Below, in pieces: positions 44,082 through 55,629 of a stretch of DNA of 64,000 nt (position 1 is its first letter; each line of letters opens with the position of its first letter). The stretch spans positions 1 to 64,000 of the forward strand of contig CAVQUX010000033.1 of assembly GCA_963716925.1 (NCBI GenBank), in the 5' to 3' direction. The notes under the pieces are model-generated. The model did no database searches, was not told where the DNA came from, and was given only the letters and a program-made list of their open reading frames with translations. Position numbers and translations under genes: made by a program. The stretch is from DAISKN01 sp963716925 (lineage in GTDB: Bacteria; Acidobacteriota; Vicinamibacteria; Marinacidobacterales; SMYC01).

Positions 44082-45827
44082 ATGATGAAGCCCCTTTCGA
44101 TTCTTCTCGATCGAGCGTTCCGATTCCGATCGAGGTCCCTCGTCCTCCTGGGACCGCTCGTTCTCCTGGGCCTCGCCGGCTGTCACGGCGGACCCGGGGC
44201 CGAGCCCGCCGATCTCATCGTCGTCAACGGGAAGCTGTACCCCGGCGGGGGGTCGCCCCCGGCCCAAGGGATCGCCGTCCGGGGGAACCGGATCCTCGCG
44301 GTCGGTACGAGCGCCGAGATCGAGGCCCACCGAACCGACCAGACGACCGTCATCGACGCGAAAGGAGGGACCGTTCTCGCCGGCTTCAACGACGCGCATG
44401 TGCACTTCTTGAGCGGCGGAGAATCGCTCGACCGCGTGAACCTGTTCGACGCGGAATCGGTCGCGGAGGCGCAGCAAGCCATCCGGGAGTTCGCGGCCGC
44501 CGGACCGGACCGTCCCATCGTGCTCGGGCGTGGATGGCTCTACGGAACCTTCCCTGGAGGTCTTCCCACGCGGCAGCAGCTCGACGAGGCGGTCTCCGAT
44601 CGACCCGCGCTGATGGAGTGCTACGACGGCCACACCGTCTGGGCGAACTCCAAAGCCCTGGAGCTGGCGGGCATCACCCGAGAGACGCCCGATCCTCCGA
44701 ACGGTCTCATCGTGCGGGACCCGAAGGGGGAGCCCACCGGTGTCCTCAAGGAATCGGCCCAGCGACTGGTGAGCAAGATCCTTCCCGAGCCGACGCGCGA
44801 CGAGAAGCTCGAGCTCATCAAGAAAGCGATCCGCCGCGCGCAGAGCCTCGGTGTCACGAGCGTGCAGAACGCGGGCATGGATCCCGAGGAATTCGAGCTC
44901 TACGCCGAGCTCGAACGCCGGGGAGAGCTCGGGGTCCGGATGTACGCCGCCCTTTCGGCGCCACCCGGCTTTTCCGAAGAGGACGCGGCCCGATACGAAG
45001 ACGTGCTGAGAGAACACTCCGGGACGGCGCTCCTCAAGACGGGCGCCGTCAAGATGTACGCCGACGGGGTCATCGAATCCCATACGGGGGCGATGCTGGA
45101 GCCCTACGCCAACCGGGACACGACCGGCATCCCGAACTATACCGTCGAGGACATGAACCGCATCGTCTCGATGATGGACGGAAAAGGATGGCAGATTCTC
45201 ATTCATGCGATCGGCGATCGGGGCATTCGCATGGCGCTCGATGCCTTCGAGCATGCGGCCGGTTCCAATCCGGCGCCGGCCCGGGGCCGCCGGCACCGGA
45301 TCGAGCACATCGAGGCGGTGAGCGCCGCCGATATTCCGCGCTTCGGTCAGCTCGGAGTCATCGCCTCGATGCAGCCGTTCCACGCCACCCCCATCCGGAA
45401 CGTGCTCGAGGTCTGGGCGGTGAATCTGGGGCCGGAGCGCGCTTCGAGGGCCTGGGCCTGGAAGAGCATTCAGGATGCCGGCGGCCGGCTGGCGTTCGGC
45501 ACCGACTGGCCGGTGGTGGATCTTGACCCTCGCCCGGGAATCCACACCGCCTTGACCCGTCGAACGCTCGAGGGAAAGCCCGAGGGCGGTTTCGTCCCCG
45601 AACAACGGTTACCGCTCGAGGACGTTCTCGACGCCTGGACGGCGGGGTCGGCCTACGCGTCGTTCGAGGAGGAGCGGAAGGGCAGGCTCGCCCCCGGCAT
45701 GCTCGCCGATCTCGTCGTGCTGTCGATGGACGTCTTCGCCGCGCCGGTCGAGAAGGTCAAGGACTTCGAAGTAGAGACCACGGTGTTCGACGGCCGTGTC
45801 GTCTACTCCCGCGAGGTGAAACATTGA
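44082..45827 (+). CDS. YtcJ-like amidohydrolase lipoprotein
   Basis: A 581-residue amidohydrolase_3 (PF07969) enzyme with a long leader and lipobox LLGLAGC (Cys34). Metal ligands: HVH in NDAHVHFLSGG, Lys in GAVKMYADGVIESHTGAM, His in LIHAIGDRGIRM and RIEHIEAVSA, Asp in AFGTDWPVVD; all are intact. Family members hydrolyse formamides or similar amide bonds. It is divergent from nupC and coupled to the cupin by an overlapping TTG start. Confidence 0.87.
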   Translation: MMKPLSILLDRAFRFRSRSLVLLGPLVLLGLAGCHGGPGAEPADLIVVNGKLYPGGGSPPAQGIAVRGNRILAVGTSAEIEAHRTDQTTVIDAKGGTVLAGFNDAHVHFLSGGESLDRVNLFDAESVAEAQQAIREFAAAGPDRPIVLGRGWLYGTFPGGLPTRQQLDEAVSDRPALMECYDGHTVWANSKALELAGITRETPDPPNGLIVRDPKGEPTGVLKESAQRLVSKILPEPTRDEKLELIKKAIRRAQSLGVTSVQNAGMDPEEFELYAELERRGELGVRMYAALSAPPGFSEEDAARYEDVLREHSGTALLKTGAVKMYADGVIESHTGAMLEPYANRDTTGIPNYTVEDMNRIVSMMDGKGWQILIHAIGDRGIRMALDAFEHAAGSNPAPARGRRHRIEHIEAVSAADIPRFGQLGVIASMQPFHATPIRNVLEVWAVNLGPERASRAWAWKSIQDAGGRLAFGTDWPVVDLDPRPGIHTALTRRTLEGKPEGGFVPEQRLPLEDVLDAWTAGSAYASFEEERKGRLAPGMLADLVVLSMDVFAAPVEKVKDFEVETTVFDGRVVYSREVKH

Positions 45828-46249
45828 TCCGACTGGCAAGTATCCTGCTTCTGTCGTTTCGGGCGCTGCTGGCGCAGGCGGCGCAGCACAACGCCGCCAT
45901 TCCTTTCTCCGATGTCACCTTCGGCCCGGATGAAGACGTGGGCTGTCTCTCTTATGCCATCGAAAGCGGGGACCTCGAGAACGGCCCTTCCACGCTCCTC
46001 TTGAAAGCCAGCCCCGACTGCGTCGTTCCCTGGCACTACCACACGGCGCAGGAACAATTGATGGTGGTCCAGGGCACAGTACTGACGGAAATGGAAGGCA
46101 TGCCGAAGGCGATTCTCGAGTCGGGTGGCTTCGCTTTCATGGCGAGCAAGGTGAAGCACCAGTTCGCCTGCAAGTCCGCCGCCGACTGTATCCTGTTCGT
46201 GACGTTTGACCGGACGTACGACATTTTCTGGGCGGCGCCGAACGAGTAA
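45824..46249 (+). CDS. secreted cupin-domain protein
   Basis: A 141-residue single-domain cupin with a signal peptide (LASILLLSFRALLAQAAQ). It starts at TTG overlapping the amidohydrolase stop (TTGA). The metal site is CVVPWHYHTAQEQLMVVQGT (HxH and Glu) and KVKHQFACK (His). Single cupins of this kind are dioxygenases or sugar-binding proteins. The pairing with a YtcJ-like hydrolase might indicate joint catabolism of an aromatic or amide compound, but this is only positional. Confidence 0.8.
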   Translation: MIRLASILLLSFRALLAQAAQHNAAIPFSDVTFGPDEDVGCLSYAIESGDLENGPSTLLLKASPDCVVPWHYHTAQEQLMVVQGTVLTEMEGMPKAILESGGFAFMASKVKHQFACKSAADCILFVTFDRTYDIFWAAPNE

Positions 46250-46353
46250 TTCCCGGAGTCACTCGTCGGCAAGTTTGGGAGAGGTGGGGCGTCTTCGAAT
46301 CTCCCGGCTGCACGATCGGAAAAAACCTGGAAGGGAGCCCGACGAATGCCGAT

Positions 46354-46953
46354 CTAGGAGGACTCCGATACCAGATGGCCCGTTCCCGTGAGCGTGCGCA
46401 GGTCGATGTCCGCCACGCATCGTACCCTGGCGGAGTTCAACGTCAATCCGCCCTCGAGATGCACCGTTCCGGTTTCATTTTCGAAGTCAGCGCCATTGAA
46501 ATCGAGCGCATCCGTATCCAGACGCACACCCAGTTCCGTGCCTCCCAGGGTATCGGTAAACTTCATGTGGACGTATCCCAGGTCGATTCGTTCCTTCAAA
46601 GCCCGCGCATTCGTTTGCCGCGGCAGACTCGCGTCGACGGGATGTCTCCCTTCGGACAAACGCTCGACCAGGTCGTCCGGCTCGGTGGGAACGCGGACGT
46701 CTCGGCTCGGAGCGGCCCTCGCGAACGGCGGCGGCGCGGCCTTCGCCATCTGGTTCCGGAGGCTCAACGGACGCATGTCCGTCCAGACCTCGTTGATGTA
46801 CAAAAGACACTCCTCCCGGGTTCCGGTCTTGCCCACGGCTCGCCAGCCCAGGGCGTTCTCCCGCTCTGCAGGCCAGATCGAGTACTGCTCCTCGTGGTTC
46901 ACGACGACGTTGAATAACGTCTTCTCCGCTTCGTTCTCGTCGGTCTGGCTCAC
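46354..46953 (-). CDS. MbtH-like protein with extra C-terminal domain
   Basis: A 199-residue protein. Residues about 12-65 are MbtH: NVVVNHEEQYSIWPAEREN, then GWRAVGKTGTREECLLYINE and VWTDMRPLSLRNQM, with the conserved Trp residues. MbtH proteins fold and activate NRPS adenylation domains. The C-terminal 120 residues (LGGTELGVRLDTDALDFNGA, VRCVADIDLRTLTGTGHL) are an unassigned domain not seen in classical MbtH (about 70 residues). GTG start overlaps the PKS stop as GTGA, so the two are coupled. No adenylation domain lies in the window; its partner is unknown. Confidence 0.82.
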   Translation of the reverse strand: MSQTDENEAEKTLFNVVVNHEEQYSIWPAERENALGWRAVGKTGTREECLLYINEVWTDMRPLSLRNQMAKAAPPPFARAAPSRDVRVPTEPDDLVERLSEGRHPVDASLPRQTNARALKERIDLGYVHMKFTDTLGGTELGVRLDTDALDFNGADFENETGTVHLEGGLTLNSARVRCVADIDLRTLTGTGHLVSESS

Positions 46954-49900
46954 GGCGTTTCTTGGTTCACCCCGGTTCCCGAGGGCTCCTCCTCCATCCG
47001 TTCCAACAAGGCGTCTACTTGCTCGTCGGACATATAGTCGACCTTCGAAAGCAGCTCGGACGCGTCAAGAAGGAGCGGGACCTCCTCCGGCTCCGCGGGT
47101 CTCTCATCCCCGGAGGCCTTCGGAACTGGGGCCGCATCGTTGTCCGGCAGCTGCTCGACCAAGTGGTTGACGAGCTTGTTGAGACTGGGACCCTTGAGAA
47201 GCTCCACCGCGGGAAGACTCACTTTCAGGTCCCCCTCGACCCAGTTCCTGAGCTCGATGGCCATGAGAGAGTCGAGGCCGAGATTGGACAATGGGGTGTC
47301 CATGTCCAGTTTGTCACTGGCGACGCCCAACACCCGGCCGACCTGCTCTCGGAGCCCCGCCTCCAACATCGACCGCCGTTCGGATGGACTCGCGGAAAGG
47401 AGCGCGTTCCGAAAGGCCGAGCCGCCCCGTCGGGAACCTTCCTCCTTGCCCTCCGCCGCCATCCGCACCAGGTGCGCGAAGCGCGGGGAGACTTTCCGGC
47501 CCGCGGCTAATTCCTCGAAGCGGCGCCAATCCACTCGCATGACGCCGCCATGGGTTCTCTCCTCCCCGAGGAAGCGCCCGAGAAGCGCAAGTCCCTGAGC
47601 GGGGTTGAAACTGCGAATGCCCATGGCTTCGAAGCGCTGAGCCACGTCCGCGTGGCGGGCGACGAAGCCCGTCTCTCCCAGGAAGCCCCAGCTCACCGAG
47701 AGGCCGGGCAATCCCTTCGACTTTCTATGAAATGCCAGCGCGTCGAGGAAGCTGTTCGCGGAAGCGTAGTTGCCTTGACCTCCGGTTCCAAAGACCGCGG
47801 ACATCGACGAGTAGAGAGCGAAGACATCGAGCGGTCTTCCGAGGGTCTGCCGATGGAGGTGTAACGCCCCCAGAACCTTGGGCGCCCACACCTCCCGCAT
47901 TTGCTCCTCGTTCAAGTTCATCAAGAGCGCGTCGCGAAGCGCGAGGGCCAGATGGAAGACACCGCGAAGCGGCGGCATCGTGGCGTCTATTTCCGCAAGC
48001 ACCGACGCGACCTGGTCCTCGACGGAGACATCGCCGGCGACCACCTTCACCTCGACACCCCGTTGGCGGAGCTGCTCGACTCCCGCCCGAGCTTCCTCGG
48101 TCGAAGCACCTCGCCTTCCCATGAGGACGATATGGCGCCCCCCGCGTTCGGCTATCCAGTGAGCGGTGGCGAGGCCGAATCCCCCGAGGCCTCCGGAGAT
48201 CAGGTAGGTACCGTCCCCGGTGAAGCGCACTTCCTTCGGCGCGGAGGGGACGATGGAGGCTCGGCGTTCCCGCAGCGACAGAACCACCTTGCCCAGGTGC
48301 TTCGCTTGCGCCATATGGCGAAAAGCACTCGCCGCGTTGGCGATGGGAAACACGCGGTGGAGCAGCGGTCTGAGCTTCGTTCGGTCGAAAGATTCCATCA
48401 CCTCTCGCAACAATCGCGAGAAGAGCTCGGGACGGTCGCGCATGCCCCGATCGAGATCGATCGCCATGAAAGACAGGTTCTTGCGAAAGGGCCGCATCCC
48501 GAGACGGTGATTCTGATAGATATCGCGTTTTCCGATCTCGAGGAATCGACCGTAGTCACGGAGAACGGACAGGCCTTTGTAGATCGCGTCACCCGAGAGA
48601 GAGTTCAACACCATATCGATGCCCTGGCCGCCGGTCGCCTCGAGCACTTCATCGGCAAAATCCAGTGAACGCGAGTCCATGACGTGCTGGATTCCAAGGG
48701 ATCGGAGAAAGTCTCGCTTCTCGTTCGTGCCCGCCGTGGCAAAAACCTCGGCGCCCGCCTCCCACGCCAATTGGATCGCCGCCAGACCCACGCCGCCCGT
48801 CGCTGAGTGGACGAGCACGCGCTCACCCTTGGCCAGCCGCCCCATGTGGTTGAGCGCGTAGTGTGCCGTGAGAAAAGCGATGGGGAGCGTCGCCGCTTGC
48901 TCGAAGGTGATGTGGTCGGGCTTGGGAACGACGAACGCCTGTTCGGCCAGGGCATGGGTGCCGAAGCTGAACGGGGTCACCGCGACCACCTCGTCCCCCG
49001 GCTGAAACTCACTAACCCCCTGTCCCACCCGTTCGATCCGACCGGCGCACTCGATTCCGAGGGGAACGGGCCCGTCCGGCAGCCCGGGATAAAGGCCCAG
49101 CGCCTTCATCACGTCGCTGAAGTTGAGTCCGGCGGCGGCGACGTCGATCTCCACCTGGCCGGGCCCCGGCTCGCTCCGCTCGCATGCCCGCAGCGCGAGC
49201 TGATCCATGAGGCCAGGCCGAAGCGATTCCAGACGGAAAGGCGTGGACCCGTCGGTAACCGCGCGTCCGCTCTCTCGCGCCGGTCGATCGGAGAGCCGGG
49301 TCCAGCGATGCAGATATCGGAGACGACCCCGAAGGGCGACCTCGTCCTCCTCGCCGTCGGACAGGAGCTCGCTCGCGAGTGCGACGATCTCCTCTTCCGT
49401 CGGCGACGGGCTCAGAATCCAGCGAAGCCGAGCGCAGCATGGGGAACTCGTTCATCACGACCCGGTTCAGGCCCCAAACTGGAGCCGCGGTCACGTTGGC
49501 GGGCTGACCACTCCCGCCGACTGCCTCGGCTCCACAGGTGACGATCCACAACCGAGGCGTCCGGTCTTTGATCTCGGCAAGGGCGCGCGCCAGATACGCC
49601 ACGCTCAAATTGCCGAGCCTCATCACGCGGTCGAGAGAATCCTCCGTCGAATCCTCGAGGGGGGGGGCCATCAAGTTCCACATGTGAACGACGCCCCGCC
49701 AGGAGGAGCCATCGGAGCCAATCTCTTCGATGAGATTCCGGATGTCGGGACTCGTTACCGCTACTTCGAACCGTCGATCGTCGAGGCGGCGATTTTGCTC
49801 GCCCGCGAATGCCATGAAGACGTCGCCCCCACGAGCCCTGAGCGTTTCCGCGAGCCGTTCCCCTCGCCCCCCGTCATCGGCCAGCAGCAGCCACCGCCCC

Positions 49901-52900
49901 GCATCGGGAGGCTCCTCGCTTTGACCCACGCTCGGGGCTCCGATGGAGGTCTCCGCATCCGGGGAGTCCTCGCGGCGCGCCAGGATGAGGTTGTTCTGAG
50001 CGTTCGAGGTCCCGTTGTCGGAACCACAGGTCACGTCTCCGAAGCCTTCCGATTCCAGCAGACCCTTCCAGCCGGAGAACGGCAACAGGGCGTGGGACGG
50101 GCGAAGCTCTCTGTCCTCGAACCGGAAAAAGCCTTCCGTCAGACCGAAAACGAGGTCCATGGCCCGCAGCGGCCGCGCCCCCTCGAGAAGCAGGAGCAAC
50201 CCGCCTGGCGCGAGAAGCTTCTTGACGTTGCGCACCGTCTCGCGAAGATCCCTGGTGGCATGCAGGACATTGGCGGCGAGGACGATATCGAAAGCGCCGG
50301 CAGCGAAGCCCTGGTCGGCGGGATCCTTTTCGATATCCAACAGCTTGTACTCGATGAACGGATAGTCGCGGAACTGCTCCTGCGCCTTCAGGAAGAAGTG
50401 ATTGGATACGTCGGTAAAGACGTACTGCGTCCTTTCTCGAGGAAGCTGAGCGAGAATGTAGGAGGACAGCCCTCCGGTTCCTGCACCGACCTCCAGAAGA
50501 CGCAGCCTCCGACCTTCGGGCAGCCGGTCGGTGACGAACGCCATGGCGCTCGCGGCCATCATGTTGAACGGGCGCATGGTGGGCGAGTGCTGGTATAGGT
50601 GATCGGTGGTCGCGAGGGATCCCCCGGGGAATATGATCTCCAGAGGGTCGAGCTCGCCGCGCAAAACGTCGGCAAGGGGTACGGCAGTTCGCCGGACGAG
50701 GGAAAGCTCCGCGTACGAAGCGGGGTAGCGAAGCCAAAGGCCGCCGAAATCGGATTCGGGGTCCGGCTGGGGGGGAGTGCCGACGACTTCCCACTCCGAA
50801 TGGACGTCCTTGAGGAAGCCGTCCTCCGCCAACATCGTGAGAAAGCTCCCGAGCACCCGACGGTACCTGGAAGCGATCCCGCACCGCTCGGCGAGCTCTT
50901 CCGAGGAGAAGCGCCTTCCCAACGAAAGGTCAGCCCCCAAGTGCAGAAGCGCCTTCCATACGAAGGCGGAGCACATGGGGTCTACTTCCCGTTCGAGGGC
51001 GAGCGCGACGCGCTGCAGGCCGAGGTCGTTCTCGATGAGCGTCGCCTCCTGTCGAGTATTCGCGCCAACTTCCCTGGGCGAAGGAAGTGCGGAGGCGGCG
51101 CCTTCCCCGTTGACGTCGTCGGCCGCCAGTCGCCACTCGTACTCGTACACGAGGTCGGAGAGGCTCTCTCCCCTTGCCTCGTCCACCGCCTGGCACCGAA
51201 CGCCCTTGATCTCCGCGATGGGGCGGCCCGCCTCGTCCAGAACGGAGAGATCGGCGACGACGCTCCGCGCCTGCCGCTCAACGATCCGCGCATGCCCCCA
51301 GAGCACCTTCTCCGCCCGCCGGTAGAGGCGCACCTGCTCGAACGCCACGGGGAGGTACACGCCGAGCTCGCTCGACAGGTCGCGCTGGAACAGGCCGGCG
51401 ATGAGCTGCAAGCAGGCGTCCATCACGGCGGGGTGAAGGCGGTAGTCGTCCCAGCCGCGATCCAGCTCCGGCGGGGCGACTATCCGCCCGAGCACCTCTC
51501 CTGGACCGTTCCAGACTCTCTCGATACCCCGGAACGACGGGCCGTACTCCAATCCTACCGTCGCAAGAAACGCGTAGCATTCGTCGCCCGAGAGTTCCCG
51601 AAGACAACGCTCGCGTATGGACGCAAGGTTGACCGCTTCGGGCGCGCGGAGGTCGGGCGCCCAACGCAATTTGCCGGACGCGTGCTTCGTCCAGGTTTTT
51701 TGCGAATCGACGCCGCGAGCATGGACCTGGAGGGTGGATTCTTCGGGATCCAGCACGACCTCGATCGTGGTGGCACTCCCGTCGGGCAGAAAGCAGGCCC
51801 TCCCGATCTCGATCTCCTCGAGGATCGCGGGGCCATCCCCGAAGAAGTCCGAGGCGGCGAAGGCGGCCATTTCGAGGTAGCAGGTCGCCGGCAGGACCAC
51901 GTGACCTTGCACCCGATGGTCGTTCAGGAATCGAAGCGCTCGCACGTCCAACGGGTTTTTCCAGGTCGGCATCGCCGCGACGATGCGGTGCCCCAGAAGC
52001 GGGTGCGCATGCTCCGCCAGACGGGACCGCAGGGAGTCCTCCGACTCGCTCCAATACCTCTCTCGCTGCCAGGGATAGCGAGGAAGCTCGATAAACTGAC
52101 CTTCGGGATTGATCCCCGTCCAATCGACGGCGGCGCCCAACGTGTAGAGTTTCGCCAGAGCTTTGAGCATCGTCGCCCGCTCGGGCTCTTCACGGCGCAG
52201 GGAGTGCAGGACGGTCGCGCTCGACTTTCCCTTAGCCCCGGCGCACTCGAGGATGTTTCCCGAGAGAACGGGATGGGGTGACAGCTCGACGAAGGTATCA
52301 GCGCCTTCATCGAGGAGCGCCTCGACAGCAGACGCGAAGCGCACGGTCTGGCGAACGTTCTGCCACCAATACTCCGCACCCAGCTCGGGTCCGGTCACGG
52401 CCCCGCCCGTCACCGTCGAGACCATCGACAAACTTGGCTTTCTCGGAGTGATGTCCTTCAGTGCCTCCAGCAGCTCTCCGCGCATCGGGTCCATGAGGGG
52501 GCTGTGAAAGGCATAGTTGACCTTCAGGAACCGATGAAACGTATCCTGATTCACCAGCTCCTGAGCAATCTCGTGGAGCGCCTCGGGCTCTCCCGACAGG
52601 GTTACCGCGCAAGGACCGTTGATCGCCGCAAGCGAGACTTCCTTCTCTCGACCCTTGAGGAGACCCGCGGCCTCCGCGGGGGCGAGTCCAACGGCGAGCA
52701 TTTTTCCACGAGCCGCCGCGAAATCCATGCATCGACCCCGATGGAAGATGACCCGCACCGCGTCCTCGAGCTCGAGGGCTCCGGCCATGTAAGCGGCCGC
52801 GACTTCACCGACGCTGTGGCCCACGACGGCATTCGGCCGAATTCCCCAGCTTTCCCAGAGAGAGGCCAGCGCCACCTGGAGCGCGAAGATCGCGGGCTGA

Positions 52901-54723
52901 GAGATGGCTGTCTCATCGAGCCGTGAAGAGAGCTCGTCGCGGCCGAGTTCCTCGAGGAGCGACCAGTTCCCTTCCCTCCTCAGGAGCTTGTCGCATCGTT
53001 CGATGGTGGCTCGGAAGACCGGCTCCGAGGCGATCAGCTCCCGCCCCATCCCCCACCACTGAGGTCCCTGGCCCGAGCAAACGAAAACCACCTTCGGCGA
53101 CTCACGTCCCAGGTATCGGCCGGACACGAGGCCGGGAAGGGTCTCTTCCTTCGCGAATGCTTCGAGACCGTCGCAAAGCTCCTCCGGTGTGCGAGCCACA
53201 ATCGCCAGACGGTGCTCGTGATGGGTCCGACGGGTCGACGTCGACCATGCGATGTCCTGGAGCGAGACCGCCGAGTCGGCGCGGCCGACGATGTACTCTT
53301 TGTGGATGCGCGCCATGGCGCGAAGCGCATCGACGCTGCGGGCCGCCAGAGGAACGAGCAGGGGGCGACCGGAGCCCGTCGCCGCCGTACCGTCCGAGGG
53401 CCACGCCTTTGGCTCGGGAGCGGCCTCCATGATGGCGTGAGCGTTGGTTCCGCCAAATCCGAAGGAATTGATCCCGGCCAGCATCCGCCGGTGGCTCGAC
53501 CAAGGTCCGAGCTCTTGCTGCACGCGCAGGTGAAGCTCGTCGAACGGGATCTCGGGATTCGGCTCTCGAAAATGAAGGTTCCGCGGGATGAGACCGTGCT
53601 TCATGGCAAGCGCCACTTTGATCATGCCCGCGACTCCCGCGGCGGGCTCGAGGTGACCGATGTTCGTCTTCACCGATCCGAGAAGGCAGTTGTCCTCCGT
53701 CGCCCGCCCGGCTCCATAGACTCTACCCAAGGCCCGGGCTTCGATCGGATCCCCGACCAAGGTCCCGGTGCCGTGCGCCTCGATGAACTGGATCTCGTGG
53801 GGTGCGACACCGGCCTTCAGGCAAGTCTCCCGGAACAGCGCTTCCTGGGCCTCCTGACTCGGCACGGTCATGCTGCTCGTGCGCCCATCCTGATTGGCGC
53901 CGGTGGCCAGAATGAGCGCGTAAACGCGATCTCCATCCTCCCGGGCTTTGGAGAACGGCTTCAGAACCAGAATCCCCGCTCCCTCGGCGCGAACGAAACC
54001 GTTTGCGGTCGCGTCGAACGCCTTACAGTGCCCATCGGGCGAAAGCATCGAGAGCCGGCTGAATCCGATCCAGGGCTCCGGCTTGATGAGAACGTTGACG
54101 CCTCCCACCAGGGCCATCTCTATCTCCCGCCGCTGGAGCCCCTCGCAGGCCAGATGAGCGGCCACCAGGGACGAGGAACAAGCGGTGTCGAGAGCGACGC
54201 TCATCCCTCTCAGGTTGAAGAAATAGGAGATGCGATTCGCGGCAATACTGAGGGCCCCGCCGGTGTTGGAATGGGCGTCGATGAGCATGCGATCGGACTG
54301 GCCCTGCTGGATGACGGCATAGTCATAGCTCGAGATGCCGACGAAAACCCCCGTCTCGGTGCCGGCGACCCGCGCCATGGAAATACCGGCATCCTCCAGG
54401 GCGTCAGCCGAAACCTCGAGCAGAAGGCGCTGCTGCGGATCCATGAGGGCCGCTTCGCGGGGAGAGATGCCGAAAAACGCGGCGTCGAAGAGATCGATGC
54501 CTTCGATGAATCCGGCCTTCAGGGCGTTGGTCTTACCGGGTGTCCCCGGCTCGGGGTCATAGAACGCTCTCGCGTTCCACCGGTCGCCGGGAACGTCGCT
54601 GACGGCATCCCGCCCTTCTGCGAGAAGCCGCCAAAAGCTTTCCGGTTCCCCGCATCCTCCAGGAAAGCGGCATCCGATCCCGATGATCGCGATCGGATCG
54701 TCGTGCAGCGCCCCCGATTTCAT
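46950..54723 (-). CDS. type I polyketide synthase, highly reducing, KS-AT-DH-MT-ER-KR-ACP (frameshifted)
   Basis: A single-module megasynthase of about 2590 residues. KS has DTACSSS (Cys about 182), EAHGTGT and NIGHLEPAAG. AT has GHSVGEVAAAYMAG and YAFHSP, nearest to malonyl-type. DH has FLNDHRVQGHVVLPA and HPAVMDACLQ, both catalytic. MT has LEVGAGTGG. A pseudo-KR stretch precedes ER (HSATGGVGLAAIQ). KR has SGGLGGFG and GQGNYASAN but no LDD. ACP has LGLDSLMAIELRN. A single extra base near 49428 splits the frame before ER; repair joins PMLRS to LRWILSPSPTEEE. The architecture matches fungal-type iterative HR-PKSs. No thioesterase is present; the tail after ACP (LLSKVDYMSDEQVDALLERM) resembles a docking helix. 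ATG 54723 is used; GTG 54735 is possible. Confidence 0.9.
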
Positions 54724-55629
54724 TCTGGACCCCACCTGTCTATTTGTGTCTCGAGAACGAGCGGGACGGAGAACAGCGAACTCGTTCCAAGATTCTCTGA
54801 TTTCTAACTTCCTTCCCTTACGCTTTGCGCTCCGATCCAGGTGCGCGGTTCGAGATGCAAACCCTTCTCCGGCAACCCTGACGAGGAGTTTCCTGGAGCA
54901 GATCGTCCGTCATTTCGGGGGAGAGGACGCGCTCGCTGTCGATGCCTCATCGGCTCCACCGGTCGCAAGCATTTGTTTTCTGCGCTGCCGGGACAACCAC
55001 GATCCAGGCCCTCGATCCCCTCGACCCGGCCGTGACTCGAGTCGACTCCGGTCGGCCGCGATGTCATCGCTCGAGAATCCTTCTGGTCGGTCGCTCGAAT
55101 CATGAAAACATCAGCCGCCGCAAGGTTCCTCATGGCCACCCGGTGGAACTACTCCCAATCCTGGAAAGAGACGGATGCCGATTTGCCCGCTGCAGTCCAC
55201 GAGCTTCTGTCGTCTTGCCGCTCCAACTAAGCTCCCTCCATTCGGGGAGACGCCCCACACCGATCCGAAGCCCTCCTCGACAAGTCTCCCAGCCGTGGTC
55301 GACCCTGTGAGATGGGCCGTTAGTGTTGTCCGTCGCCTCCCGCGTGTCAAGTCCGAGATGGGTCCGCTGGAAACCCTTTCCGACTCGAGTCCCGACACCG
55401 GTGAACCTGGCCCGGGCGAGCTCCCTTCAACCTGAAGAGCGCGAACGAATCCGGCTCGCGGGAGATAACGCTCCGGCCAGCTTGAAGAGCGTTGAGGATT
55501 CTTCGGCAGTCCGTTGGCCGCCGTTCTGAGCACGATGCGAATGGAAGGGTACCGTCGGATGCTGGGAGTTTCGGATAGCTGGGGTATAATCGCGGCCGCA
55601 CGAGGCGACGGCCTCCGGCGAGCGGACCC
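54724..55629. other. 900-bp intergenic region between PKS and radical SAM genes
   Basis: No frame with a recognisable protein and no tRNA-like structure was found. The divergent genes must be controlled from here. GC content is lower than that of the neighbours and the sequence reads as non-coding in all frames, although frames of 120-140 residues exist by chance. It may hold a remnant gene or an unstructured regulatory tract. Confidence 0.5.
55585..55590 (+). promoter_or_regulatory. consensus -10 element (TATAAT) upstream of radical SAM gene
   Basis: TATAAT preceded by TGGGG is an extended -10-like hexamer 40 bases before the ATG. The -35 position holds a weak CTGGGA. The expected start is about 55597, leaving a 33-base leader. 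Confidence 0.45.

Noticed and set aside
49012..54735. PKS ending after the methyltransferase domain
   Set aside because: The stop is created by a one-base shift; ER, KR and ACP continue in the next frame.
54683..55533. Frames of about 140 residues in the PKS-radical SAM gap
   Set aside because: No family, odd composition, no ribosome-binding sites.
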